DNA of 64,000 nucleotides from JANNSX01 sp046348995 (GTDB lineage: Bacteria; Pseudomonadota; Alphaproteobacteria; Rhizobiales; Hyphomicrobiaceae), in the NCBI GenBank assembly GCA_046348995.1, contig JAXMDB010000004.1:310001-374000 (forward strand). Direction: 5' to 3'. Below are positions 49,197-58,078 of this stretch, in pieces. The notes beneath the pieces are model-generated. The model ran no database searches, had not been told where the DNA came from, and saw only the letters and a list, made by a program, of their open reading frames with translations. Every line of letters starts with the position of its first letter. Position 1 is the stretch's first letter. The position numbers and the translations under genes are program-made.

Positions 49197-50114
49197 TTAG
49201 CCTGCCGACACCGGCGCCTTGAATCGCTCGGCGGCTTCGAGGAACGCCGTGATAGCCGCCAGCGTCGGCTCGTCGCGGAGCAGCGGCGCGTGGCCCTGCT
49301 GCGGCACGACGAGGCTCTCCATGCCGGGATGCTTCTCGGCCATCAGCGCATGCGTCTGCGCACTCAGGATATCCGATGTCTCGCCGCGGATCGCGAGCAG
49401 CGGGCGGTTGGTCAGCGCCTCGAACTGCGGCCACATCGTCGGGATGCCATCCTCGAAGCTCGTCATCGAGATCGCATCCGCGAGCTTGGGATCATAGCCC
49501 GGTGTCGGCAGGCCGTTCTCGTCGTTGAACCAGGCGTGCGCGACCTCGAGCCATTCGGCGTCGGAGACGCGCGGGAACTGCACGCGATTGATGCCGGCGA
49601 CGAGCTTCTGCGCTTCCGTCCAGTCCGCCGGCAGCGGCACGCGGCCGACATAGCCGACGATCCGCACGAGACCGTCGCGCTCGATGACGGGGCCGATGTC
49701 GTTCAAGGTGACGGAGGCGAGCGCCGCCGGCCGCATCAAGGCCATCACCATCGAGATCAAGCCACCGCGCGAGGTGCCGATGACGTGCGCGCGTTCCAGA
49801 CCCGTCAGCGTCATGAAGTCGAGCACGTCGATGCATTCGGTGTGCACCGTGTAGGACTTCGAGTCCGGTGCCCATTCCGAGAGCCCGCGGCCGCGATAAT
49901 CGATGGCGTAGACGTCGCGGCTGCCGCCGTCTTTCGACGACAGATGCAGCGCGGCGGCATGGAAGTCTTTCGAGTTGCGCGTGAGCCCCGGCAGACAGAG
50001 CACCGGCGTGCCGCGCGGCCGCTCGGCGGGATAACGGCGGGCGTGGAGGCGCAATCCATCGCGCGCGGTGAAGTAGAGAGGCTCGAAGCCGATATCGCGC
50101 GTCCCGGCCGTCAT
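49197..50114 (-). CDS. Alpha/beta hydrolase
   Basis: A 305-residue alpha/beta-fold hydrolase. The nucleophile elbow is VIGTSRGGLIS (Ser about residue 115), with an oxyanion HG-like region replaced by PGLTRNSKDF. The acid is probably Asp in RGETSDILS, and the His is in VVPQQGHAPLL. YAIDYRGRGLSEWAPDSKSY and a cap domain (about 135-220) are typical of esterases and haloperoxidase-like enzymes. The substrate is unknown. Confidence 0.88.
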   Translation of the reverse strand: MTAGTRDIGFEPLYFTARDGLRLHARRYPAERPRGTPVLCLPGLTRNSKDFHAAALHLSSKDGGSRDVYAIDYRGRGLSEWAPDSKSYTVHTECIDVLDFMTLTGLERAHVIGTSRGGLISMVMALMRPAALASVTLNDIGPVIERDGLVRIVGYVGRVPLPADWTEAQKLVAGINRVQFPRVSDAEWLEVAHAWFNDENGLPTPGYDPKLADAISMTSFEDGIPTMWPQFEALTNRPLLAIRGETSDILSAQTHALMAEKHPGMESLVVPQQGHAPLLRDEPTLAAITAFLEAAERFKAPVSAG

Positions 50115-50164
50115 GGTTGTCCCCGCCGCAAGCTCAGTGGTGGCGTTGTTCTAGCCGAGGCGGC

Positions 50165-50267
50165 GTAGGGCGCAATAGCGCAGCGTATTGCGCCGGGATT
50201 GAGCGACATCAACGGCATGTGGGTGGGTGCAGCGGCGCAATACGCCCGAAGCGGGCTATTGCGCCCT
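50165..50267. repeat. Palindromic repeat (GTAGGGCGCAATA type)
   Basis: GTAGGGCGCAATA (50165-50177) is the inverse of TATTGCGCCCTAC (50255-50267). Each half is a smaller hairpin (GGCGCAATA...TATTGCGCC). It is the only copy of this family in the window, located between the hydrolase start and the Slt gene end. Confidence 0.75.
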
Positions 50268-50297
50268 ACGATCCGCTACGGCCCACACGCGACGCGA

Positions 50298-52403
50298 TCA
50301 ATTCTCCGCCTTCACGGTCTTCGCCCGCGCCCTGACGAGATCAGCCCTGATCCGATTGGCGGTCGCGGCATCGCCGAGCCGAGCCCGGTAGACCTGCACG
50401 TTCGACAGCACCTTCTTCACGTACTCGCGCGTTTCCTCGAGATGGATGAGCTCGATCCAGTCGATCGGATCGACATTGGGCTTCCTCGGATCGCCGATCT
50501 TGGAGACCCAGCCGCGCACGCGCCCCGGTCCGGCGTTGTAGCCGGCGATGGCCATGATGTAGGAGCCGCCGAAGTCGTCGTGGCGGTCCGCGATGTACGC
50601 GGTTGCGAGCTTGGCGTTGTAGGCCGGATCGGTCGCGAGCCGCGATAACTCGCACTTGATCTTGTACTGCTGGCAAACGTGCTTGGCCGTCACCGGCATG
50701 ACCTGCAGGATGCCCTTGGCGCCGGCGCCCGACACCGTCAGGGTATTGAACTCGCTCTCCTGGCGGGCGATGGCGTAGAAGATCGCCTGCTCGGGCAGCT
50801 TTCTGAGCGGCGAGAATTCTGGCATCGCCTGCGTCGGATAGGCGTATTGGACGAGGTCGAAGCCCTTCTCGATCGCCGTCTTGCCGATGCGCACCGACGA
50901 CTGCGTGTCGCCGAGCTTCACCGACAGGTGCGCGAGCAAGAGCATCTCGCCCTCGTTGTCGAAGCGGAAGCGCAGGTGCGAGAGGAACACGCGCATGAGA
51001 TCGGTCAGGCCGGCCTTCTTGGCGATCACGGTCGCGCGGACGACGTCGCGGGTCAAGAAGCGGTTCAGCACCTCGGCCGGCGGCACCTCGACGGGCGCGA
51101 TCTTGATCTTCGTCGCCTTTGGATCGAGCACCTGCCGGGCGAGCTGGCCGTAGAAGGTCGTGTACTCCTTGGACGCGCGCCCGTAGTGCTCCTTGGCGGC
51201 GGCCTTGTCACCCAACGCGTCCATCGTGCGGCCGAGCCAGTATTCGCCCTCCGAGCGGCTGATCGGTCCGTCGGCGGCGGCGACGAGCGCCTCGAAATGC
51301 GTTTTCGCGCGCGGCGCGTCACCGAGGAAGCGAAGGGCGATCCACCCCGACATGAACTCCGCATCCTTGAGCGGATTGACCGTCAGCGGCCCGTGCTTGG
51401 CGACGATCTCGTAGGCGACCTCGGGCTTGCCCGCATAGAGAGCGTTGTAGGCATTGTCGCGCCGCTCGAACCACCAGTCGTCCGGGCTGACGAGGGAGGC
51501 GGCATCGTCGGGCACCTTGAGCATGCGCTGCCAGGCGTCCGCCTCGCGATCGGTGCGGCGGAGTAGCTGGATCTTGTGATAGGCGACGCCCCAGTCCTTG
51601 AAGGCGTCCGCCGGGAGCGCATTGAGCGCCGCCGACGCGCTGCCGGCGCACCTGCCGCCGCGATAGCAGAGGTAGACGGCGATGCGGGCCTGCGCCTTCG
51701 CGCGCTCGCCGGCCGATAGCAACGGCAGCAGGCGCTTCACCTCGGCGACGCGCTCCTTGCGCACGCCGTCCCAGCGGCTGTCGTTCAACAACAGGCGGTC
51801 GACGCGCCACTTGAAGTCCTTGGGCCCGATGAGCTTGCCGAGGCGCTTCAGATAGGCGGCCTCGTCGTCCTTATCGAGCTCCTGCTCGCGCCAGCCCTTG
51901 CGGGCGATCGATGTCGCCTTCTCGCTGTCGCCGAGCTCGAGATAGGCGGCCGCGAGCGCACCGAACCCGGCGCCCGAACGTGGTGGCTCTTTCTCGAACA
52001 TCGCAACGACGGCTTTGGGGTCGCCACCCGAGGCGAGCAACGCCTCCTCGGTGCGGAACCGAATCTCGTTCGCGGGCCAATCCGGGTTCTTGAGGCGGAA
52101 TTTCTCGAGCGCGAAGGGATCCGCCGCGCCCTTGACGTTGCGCAACAGATACCACTCGGCGAGCTTGCGGGCCGTCGGATCCTGGATGCCTTGGGATTGC
52201 GCACGGGCGCCGGCGATGTCGTCGCGATAGGCCGCCTCGATCGAAGCTTTCATCTGCGCAAGATCGGACTCCGAGGGGAGCCCCGAGAACAAGGGCGCGA
52301 TCGCCTTGTCCATCTCCGGATGCGGGTCGTCGGCCCGCGCGGCGAGCGGCAACGCCGTCAGAAGGCCGAGCAAAAACAGGCCGATGGCCGTGGCTCTGAG
52401 CAT
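50298..52403 (-). CDS. slt: Soluble lytic murein transglycosylase
   Basis: A 701-residue periplasmic enzyme with a signal peptide (LRATAIGLFLLGLLTALPLAARA), a long alpha-superhelical U-domain with TPR-like repeats (about 30-530) and a C-terminal goose-lysozyme-like catalytic domain (about 540-665). The catalytic Glu is in FYAIARQESEFNTLTVSGAGAKGILQVMP, and AIAGYNAGPGRVRGW and DPIDWIELIHLEETREYVKKVL are typical. The ATG at 52403 gives the signal; an upstream extension is rejected. It is divergent to dapA, as often in Rhizobiales. Confidence 0.95.
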   Translation of the reverse strand: MLRATAIGLFLLGLLTALPLAARADDPHPEMDKAIAPLFSGLPSESDLAQMKASIEAAYRDDIAGARAQSQGIQDPTARKLAEWYLLRNVKGAADPFALEKFRLKNPDWPANEIRFRTEEALLASGGDPKAVVAMFEKEPPRSGAGFGALAAAYLELGDSEKATSIARKGWREQELDKDDEAAYLKRLGKLIGPKDFKWRVDRLLLNDSRWDGVRKERVAEVKRLLPLLSAGERAKAQARIAVYLCYRGGRCAGSASAALNALPADAFKDWGVAYHKIQLLRRTDREADAWQRMLKVPDDAASLVSPDDWWFERRDNAYNALYAGKPEVAYEIVAKHGPLTVNPLKDAEFMSGWIALRFLGDAPRAKTHFEALVAAADGPISRSEGEYWLGRTMDALGDKAAAKEHYGRASKEYTTFYGQLARQVLDPKATKIKIAPVEVPPAEVLNRFLTRDVVRATVIAKKAGLTDLMRVFLSHLRFRFDNEGEMLLLAHLSVKLGDTQSSVRIGKTAIEKGFDLVQYAYPTQAMPEFSPLRKLPEQAIFYAIARQESEFNTLTVSGAGAKGILQVMPVTAKHVCQQYKIKCELSRLATDPAYNAKLATAYIADRHDDFGGSYIMAIAGYNAGPGRVRGWVSKIGDPRKPNVDPIDWIELIHLEETREYVKKVLSNVQVYRARLGDAATANRIRADLVRARAKTVKAEN

Positions 52404-52582
52404 GAAAACCCCGTTTGCGGCAGCGCCAACGACAATACCTGTGGGCAGCAATCGACACTATTCGTGATAATCCGGCCAAAAAATGGCCCTGTTCGGCGCA
52501 CCTGTCGAGGGAAAGCCGCCTTGCGGGGGCGGGTTCCACGGCTTATTCTCGCGGCAATTCACCGCCAGCTCGAGGGAATGCC

Positions 52583-53458
52583 ATGTTCAGAGGCTCGTTC
52601 ACCGCGCTCATTACGCCGTTCAAGAACGGCAAGGTCGACGAGGCCGCCTACGCCAAATTCGTCGACTGGCAGATTTCGGAAGGCACGCACGGCCTCGTCC
52701 CCGTCGGCACCACGGGCGAGAGCCCGACCGTCTCCCACGAGGAGCACCGGCGGGTCGTCGAGCTGTGCATCGAGGTCGCCAAGAAGCGCGTGCCCGTCAT
52801 CGCCGGCGCCGGCTCCAACTCGACCGCCGAGGCGATCGAGCTCGCCAAGCACGCCAAGAAGCTCGGCGCGGATGCGGCCCTGGTCGTCTGCCCCTACTAC
52901 AACAAGCCGACCCAGGAAGGCCTCTACCTCCACTTCAAGGCGGTGGCCGAGCAGTCCGGCATTCCGATCGTCATCTACAATGTTCCGGGCCGCACAGTGT
53001 CCGACATCTCGGTCGAGACGCTCGCCCGTCTCGCCAAGGTCAAGGGCATCATCGGCATCAAGGACGCGACCGCCAACATCGCCCGCGTCTCGCGGCAGCG
53101 GCACACGCTCGGCAAAGAGTTCATCCAGCTCTCGGGCGAGGACATCACCGCGCTCGGCTTCAACTGTCACGGCGGTCAGGGTGCCATCTCGGTCACCTCA
53201 AACGTCGCGCCGAAGCTGTGCAGCCAGATGCAGGAGGCGTCGCTCAAGGGCGACTACGCCAAGGCGCTCGAGATCCAGGACCGGCTGACACCCTTGCACG
53301 ATGCCCTGTTCTGCGAGACGAGCCCGGCACCGGTGAAGTATGCGGTCTCCCGCCTGGGGCTTTGCGAGCCTGATGCCCGCTTGCCGCTCGCCCCCTGCAG
53401 CGAGGGCGCCAAGAAGCAGGTCGATGCGGCGATGCGGTACGCGGGGCTGTTGAATTAG
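52583..53458 (+). CDS. dapA: 4-hydroxy-tetrahydrodipicolinate synthase
   Basis: A 291-residue TIM-barrel aldolase that starts lysine and diaminopimelate synthesis from pyruvate and aspartate semialdehyde. Active-site features are VGTTGESPT, the catalytic Tyr in IVIYNVPGRT and the Schiff-base Lys in IIGIKDATANIARV. Length is normal. The ATG at 52583 has GAGGGAA upstream. The lytic transglycosylase gene is divergent, placing two peptidoglycan functions side by side. Confidence 0.97.
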   Translation: MFRGSFTALITPFKNGKVDEAAYAKFVDWQISEGTHGLVPVGTTGESPTVSHEEHRRVVELCIEVAKKRVPVIAGAGSNSTAEAIELAKHAKKLGADAALVVCPYYNKPTQEGLYLHFKAVAEQSGIPIVIYNVPGRTVSDISVETLARLAKVKGIIGIKDATANIARVSRQRHTLGKEFIQLSGEDITALGFNCHGGQGAISVTSNVAPKLCSQMQEASLKGDYAKALEIQDRLTPLHDALFCETSPAPVKYAVSRLGLCEPDARLPLAPCSEGAKKQVDAAMRYAGLLN

Positions 53459-53477
53459 GAACGACACTCTTTTCTTA

Positions 53478-53625
53478 CTTCCCCCCGTGAGGGGGAAGGC
53501 CAAACGCCTTGGGTTTGGGCGCACAGCGACCAAGCCCTTAGGCGTTTGGGATGGGGGGATAGACACGGAACCAGCTCATTGCTTTCGACCCCCCACCCCG
53601 ACCCTCCCCCTCAAGGGGGGAGGGG
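53478..53625. repeat. Dispersed 150-bp palindromic element, copy B
   Basis: The same structure as 14473-14625: arms CTTCCCCCCGTGAGGGGGAAGG and CCTCCCCCTCAAGGGGGGAGG in inverse orientation, an inner hairpin pairing AACGCCTTGGGTTTG-type sequence with CCAAGCCCTTAGGCGTT, and the shared GCTTTCGACCCCCCACCCC. It lies between dapA and smpB. Confidence 0.8.
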
Positions 53626-53676
53626 TTACAACAAAGTCGTCCAGAGCGAGCCGCGATCGCTCAAAAAGGTCGCCCC

Positions 53677-54150
53677 ATGTCAGCCAAGACTGACGACGAT
53701 CGCAAGGTCGTCGCCGAGAACCGGAAAGCGCGCCACAACTACGAGATCGTCGAGGTCTTCGAGGCCGGCATCGCGTTGCAGGGCTCGGAGGTCAAATCGC
53801 TGCGCTCTGGAAAAGCGACGATCGCCGAGAGCTATGCCTCCTCCGAGCACGGCGAGATCTGGCTGATCAACGCCAACATTCCCGAGTATCTCGAGGCGAA
53901 CCGCTTCAACCACGAGCCCAAACGTCCGCGCAAGCTGCTGTTGCGCAAGCGGCAGATGGCCAAGCTCATCATCGCCATCGAGCGCGAGGGCATGACGATG
54001 GTGCCGCTCTCGGTCTATTTCAACGCGCGCGGCAAAGCGAAGGTGGCGCTGGCGCTCGCCAAGGGCAAGAAGCTGCACGACAAGCGCGATACCGAGCGCC
54101 GCCGCGACTGGAGCCGCGAGAAGGGCCGCCTGTTGCGCGCCAAGGGGTAG
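53677..54150 (+). CDS. smpB: SsrA-binding protein
   Basis: A 157-residue partner of tmRNA in ribosome rescue. The OB-fold and tail signatures are ENRKARHNYEIVEVFEAGIALQGSEVKSLRSGKATIAESYAS, EYLEANRFNHEPKRPRKLLLRKRQ, ARGKAKVALALAKGKKLHDKRDTERRRDWSREKGRLLRAKG. Length is normal. The dapA-smpB order is conserved in Rhizobiales; here a palindromic element separates them. Confidence 0.97.
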   Translation: MSAKTDDDRKVVAENRKARHNYEIVEVFEAGIALQGSEVKSLRSGKATIAESYASSEHGEIWLINANIPEYLEANRFNHEPKRPRKLLLRKRQMAKLIIAIEREGMTMVPLSVYFNARGKAKVALALAKGKKLHDKRDTERRRDWSREKGRLLRAKG

Positions 54151-54265
54151 AGTGCTTCCGGAAGAGTGCGAAGCGGTTTTCCGATGAGAAGCACGACAAT
54201 CCATGACCCTCGGGTGTTTTCGTCAGTCACGGAAACACGCTAGAGCGAACACAGCGGAGGACGGC

Positions 54266-55348
54266 GTGACGTCTCAATCATCGATGCCCGTCTGGTCCTG
54301 GCTCGCGCCGGCGACAGGCGTCGCCGTGGCGGTTGCGGTTCTGACGCTGGGCATGGGCTCGGTGATGTCGGTGCTCGCGACCATCGCGCTCATCGCCACC
54401 GTTTTTGCCGCCGTCTTCCACGCCGAGCTCGTCGCCCATCGCGTCGGCGAGCCGTTCGGCACGCTCGTGCTCGCGGTCGCCGTCACCGTCATCGAGGTCG
54501 CGCTCATCGTCTCGACCATGCTCGCCGCGCCGGAGGCCAAGGCCGGCGTCGCGCGCGACACGGTCTTCGCCGCCGTGATGATCGTCTGCAACGGCATCGT
54601 CGGCCTGGGGTTGCTCGCCGGCGGCATGCGCCACCACGAGCAGGGCTTCCAGCTCAAGGGTGCGAGCGCCGCACTCGCCGTGCTCGCGGCCTTGACCGTG
54701 CTCACCATGGTCGTGCCGAACGTGACGACGAGCCTGCCGGGGCCGCGCTTCACGGCGCTGCAATTGGCCTTCGCCGGCTCGGTCTCGCTCGTGCTGTATG
54801 GAACCTTCGTCTTCGTCCAGACCATCCGGCACCGCGACTATTTCCTGCCCGAGACGGTCGCCGACGAGGATGCGCATGCGAGCCCGCCGACTGCACGGCA
54901 GGCGACCTTCAGTCTCGTCTGGCTGGTCGTCGCCCTCGTCGTCGTCGTCGGTCTCGCCAAGCTGCTCACGCCCACCATCGAGGCGGCCTTGAACGGAGCA
55001 GGAGCGCCCAAGAACGTCATCGGCATCGCCATCGCCGCGCTGGTGTTGCTGCCCGAGGGGATTGCGGCGCTCCGGGCCGCGCGGGCGAACCGTCTGCAGA
55101 CCTGTCTCAATCTCGCGCTCGGCTCGGCGCTCGCCAGCATCGGCCTGACCATTCCGGCCGTCGCCATGATCTCGATCGCCTTCGATCTGTCGGTCGATCT
55201 CGGGCTGACCGACAAGGACGAGGTGCTGCTCGGCCTGACGCTGCTGCTCGGCGTCATCACGCTCGGCACGGGACGGACGACCGTGCTGCAGGGTGTCGTG
55301 CACCTCGTCGTGTTCGCCTCCTTCATCTTCTTCGCCTTCTCGCCCTGA
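54266..55348 (+). CDS. chaA: Calcium/sodium:proton antiporter, ChaA type
   Basis: A 360-residue inner-membrane protein with about 11 hydrophobic segments in two CaCA repeats. The repeat motifs are FGTLVLAVAVTVIEVALIVSTML in the first half and ALVLLPEGIAALRAARANRLQTCLNLALGSALASIGLTIP in the second, both with the acidic ion-binding residues (VTVIE, LPEG). The GTG at 54266 has GGAGG 6-10 bases upstream; an earlier ATG at 54203 adds a poor N-terminus. It is followed 7 bases later by the peroxiredoxin-like gene. Confidence 0.9.
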   Translation: MTSQSSMPVWSWLAPATGVAVAVAVLTLGMGSVMSVLATIALIATVFAAVFHAELVAHRVGEPFGTLVLAVAVTVIEVALIVSTMLAAPEAKAGVARDTVFAAVMIVCNGIVGLGLLAGGMRHHEQGFQLKGASAALAVLAALTVLTMVVPNVTTSLPGPRFTALQLAFAGSVSLVLYGTFVFVQTIRHRDYFLPETVADEDAHASPPTARQATFSLVWLVVALVVVVGLAKLLTPTIEAALNGAGAPKNVIGIAIAALVLLPEGIAALRAARANRLQTCLNLALGSALASIGLTIPAVAMISIAFDLSVDLGLTDKDEVLLGLTLLLGVITLGTGRTTVLQGVVHLVVFASFIFFAFSP

Positions 55349-55355
55349 GGACGTC

Positions 55356-55892
55356 ATGAGCGAATCCCTCGCCGACGATGGCCGCGCCGATCATTTGAGC
55401 GCGGGCACGCCGATGCCGGCGATCGCTCTCGCCTCGACGTCGGGTGGCGCGATCGATCTTTCGCGGGCTGCGGGCCGCGCGGTGGTGTTCTGCTATCCGT
55501 GGACGGGCCGTCCGGGGCTCCCCAATCCGCCCCGCTGGGACGACATTCCCGGCGCCCACGGCTCGACACCGCAGGCGATGGCGTTTCGCGATCTGCACGG
55601 TGCGTTTGTCAAACGCGGCATCGCCGTCTTCGGGCTGAGCACGCAGGCGACGGACTATCAGCAGGAGCTGGTGAGCCGCTTGGGATTGCCGTTCGCGCTG
55701 CTGAGCGATGCCGGGTTCGCGTTCCAGAAGGCGTTGCGGCTCCCCACTTTCGAGACCGGCGGTGTGACTTACCTCACGCGCCTCACGCTCCTCGTCGCCG
55801 ACGGCATTCTAGTCGACCGTGTCTATCCCGTCGATGCACCGGAGAGGAATGCGGCGGCAGTGTTGGCGCATACAGGCGGAAGTGGCGGATGA
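55356..55892 (+). CDS. Peroxiredoxin-like protein lacking the peroxidatic cysteine
   Basis: A 178-residue AhpC/TSA-fold protein. The core VVFCYPWTGRPGLPNPPRWDDIPGAHGSTPQAMAFRD aligns with relatives that carry GCTPQxC at the end of this block. Here both cysteines are replaced (GSTPQAM), leaving only the Cys in FCYPW. FGLSTQATDYQQELVSRLGLPFALLSD and the C-terminal strands are normal. A classical thiol peroxidase reaction is therefore unlikely; a binding or regulatory role is possible. It lies between chaA and a flavoprotein gene. Confidence 0.82.
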   Translation: MSESLADDGRADHLSAGTPMPAIALASTSGGAIDLSRAAGRAVVFCYPWTGRPGLPNPPRWDDIPGAHGSTPQAMAFRDLHGAFVKRGIAVFGLSTQATDYQQELVSRLGLPFALLSDAGFAFQKALRLPTFETGGVTYLTRLTLLVADGILVDRVYPVDAPERNAAAVLAHTGGSGG

Positions 55893-55932
55893 GATGCGCG
55901 AGACGCGTGAGAGCCATTCCTCAGAGGTGCAC

Positions 55933-57162
55933 ATGAGCATGAAAACGTACGACATCGTGATCGTCGGCGCCGGGTTGTCAGGTCTGGTCGCTGCCCGCGA
56001 TCTTTCGGCTTCGGGGCGATCCGTGCTCGTGCTCGAGGCGCGCGATCGCATCGGCGGCCGGCTTTTCGCGCGCACGCTGCGCGAGCGAACGGCTTACCTC
56101 GACTTCGGGGGCAATTGGATCATCCCCGGTGAGCACGCGACGGTGGAGGCAGAGCTGGCGCGCTACGCGATCGCGACGGTTCGCTCACCCGATCCCGACG
56201 CATACATCACCTTGATCGAGGGCAACGCGGTCGACAAAGCGACCCTCGACGAGGCAGACCAGGCGCTCCTCGCGCAGGCGTTCGAACGGGCCCGGCCCGT
56301 GGCGAAGCCGGAGATGTCGCTGCTCGATGTCTTGCAGGCAGGCGCGCTGCCGGCGCGGCTGATCAAATGGATCGCAGCCGATCGCCGCTTCCTCAACGGG
56401 GCGAGCCTCGCCGATGTCGGTGGCCTGCGGTTCATCGATCAATCGCCCGAGATGCTCGCGTCGCCCGATCACTATTCGACGGGCATCGCCGGTACGACCA
56501 TGAGCCTCGTGCATGCTATCGCCTCCGAGGCCGGTGCCGAGGTCCGACTGTCGACTGCTGTTCGCCAGATCGCCGAGGCGGATGGAGAGCTCGAGATTTC
56601 AGACGCGCACGGGCGCACGGTCCGGGCGCGTCAGGTGATCATCGCTTCCCCGCTCAACACGCTGAACGGCATCCGGTTCGAGCCGGCGATTGCGGCTGTA
56701 ACGGCGCTCTCGCAGCGGGGCCATGCTGGCCACTCGGTCAAATTGTGGTTCACGGCTCGCAACGTCGAAGGCTATCCGCGCTGGATGAGCGACCAGGGGA
56801 CCGCTTGTTATGTGCGTGTCGATCGATATCTCGCGAGCGGCGAGGCGCTGATGGTTGCGTTTTCCGACGACCAGGCGGCCGCGCGCATCACGGCCGAGGC
56901 CTTGCAGCAAGATCTCAGGCGCTTTTCACCCCAGATCGTGGTCACGAGCGTCGACCTACATGATTGGAACGCCGACCCGGCCTCGCAAGGCACGTGGCTC
57001 GCGATGCGGCCGGGCCAGAGCGGGCCGATCGCTACGCTCGCACGCCTCGACGGAAACATCCGGTTCATCGGCAGCGACTTCAGTCAGACGGCCCCCGGTA
57101 CCATCGAAGGCGCGCTGCGCACGGGCCGCGAGGCCGCCGCAAGCATAATTGCCAAGGCCTGA
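55933..57162 (+). CDS. FAD-dependent amine-oxidase-like flavoprotein
   Basis: A 409-residue flavoprotein of the flavin monoamine oxidase type. The FAD-binding motif is YDIVIVGAGLSGLVAARDLSASGRSVLVLEARDRIGGRL, followed by the GG-like LDFGGNWI. The C-terminal FAD contact is IRFIGSDFSQTAPGTIEGALRTGREAA. The ATG at 55933 has GAGGTG 6 bases upstream and places the Rossmann motif at residue 4; upstream in-frame ATGs overlap the peroxiredoxin-like gene. The substrate, an amine or similar, is unknown. There is no signal peptide. Confidence 0.88.
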   Translation: MSMKTYDIVIVGAGLSGLVAARDLSASGRSVLVLEARDRIGGRLFARTLRERTAYLDFGGNWIIPGEHATVEAELARYAIATVRSPDPDAYITLIEGNAVDKATLDEADQALLAQAFERARPVAKPEMSLLDVLQAGALPARLIKWIAADRRFLNGASLADVGGLRFIDQSPEMLASPDHYSTGIAGTTMSLVHAIASEAGAEVRLSTAVRQIAEADGELEISDAHGRTVRARQVIIASPLNTLNGIRFEPAIAAVTALSQRGHAGHSVKLWFTARNVEGYPRWMSDQGTACYVRVDRYLASGEALMVAFSDDQAAARITAEALQQDLRRFSPQIVVTSVDLHDWNADPASQGTWLAMRPGQSGPIATLARLDGNIRFIGSDFSQTAPGTIEGALRTGREAAASIIAKA

Positions 57163-57232
57163 AGCTTGGGAACATCTCGGCGGCACACGTCGCCAATCCG
57201 GCTGTGAAACCGGCATGAGCGTCGAGCCTGCC

Positions 57233-57802
57233 CTAAGGCCGTCTGAGCACGTCGCAGATCAGGCCGATGGCGTTGACATGGTCGCCCCAGCGATGGTTCA
57301 GGCCGACCGCGGCCTCCCCATCGGGACAGGTCTGTTTGTAGTGGTTGAAGCGGACGCCGGCAGTGTTTCCGTACATCTCGTATCCGCCCGCCATGCTGCG
57401 ATCGTCCGGGTTCATGCAGGTGAAGGTGATGAGCTCGACCTGCCTGTTCTGGTCGGTCGTGAAGAAGTTGATCCCGTTGACGACATGGCCTGGGATGCAT
57501 TTCGCCTTGGCGTCGCCGCCGCCGGAACCGCCCACGCCCGACATGGCCTTCGAGTCACCGACGCCGCCGCCGTTGAGCAATGGCGCGCATCGGATTCGGA
57601 TCTGGTCGATCCACAGACCGGTGCGTCCACGGAAGCCGACGATGAAGTGACCGGTCGGGCAGACGGATGCGTTCGAAATGTCGCCGACGCCGCCGTGCAC
57701 CGTGAATTCCTTGCGCGCGTCTGCAGTCGTTGCGACTCCCGCCGCGCCGAGGAGGAGCGTTGCGGCGAACATGGCCAGCCGGGCAACCTGCGAGAATTTC
57801 AA
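57233..57802 (-). CDS. Secreted Cys-rich protein with threefold internal repeat
   Basis: A 189-residue exported protein: signal peptide (VARLAMFAATLLLGAAGVATTADA) and three repeats of the form C-(P)-x-G-x3-V-x-G-...-I-x3-C. They are CPTGHFIVGFRGR...IRIRC, CIPGHVVNGINF...ITFTC and CPDGEAAVGLNHR...IGLIC, separated by Gly-rich linkers (LLNGGG, GSGGGD). This resembles threefold beta-prism proteins such as VMO-I in outline. Each repeat would form its own disulfide. It is convergent with the flavoprotein gene. No family name is certain. Confidence 0.75.
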   Translation of the reverse strand: MKFSQVARLAMFAATLLLGAAGVATTADARKEFTVHGGVGDISNASVCPTGHFIVGFRGRTGLWIDQIRIRCAPLLNGGGVGDSKAMSGVGGSGGGDAKAKCIPGHVVNGINFFTTDQNRQVELITFTCMNPDDRSMAGGYEMYGNTAGVRFNHYKQTCPDGEAAVGLNHRWGDHVNAIGLICDVLRRP

Positions 57803-58078
57803 TCTATGGACTCCTGACCGCTATTGCCGATCGGCTGCCGGTTTTCACGCGTATCCGCCGATGTCGAGCACTGAGGCGTATACTCTGTGTCCCAACAGCA
57901 AAAAGCGTACCGCCCGCGCGCAAGGGCGGCAAGCCGCTGTCCAGAAAACCAGTAAGCATTAACTACAAACGCTCGCGGACCGGAGCTTCGTTCACGCTTT
58001 TCGACCGGCAGTGGCATCATCGGCATTCGAACGTCCGCCGCCTTTGGACCCTGTAAGGCGGCGGGCCGTATCGATCGA

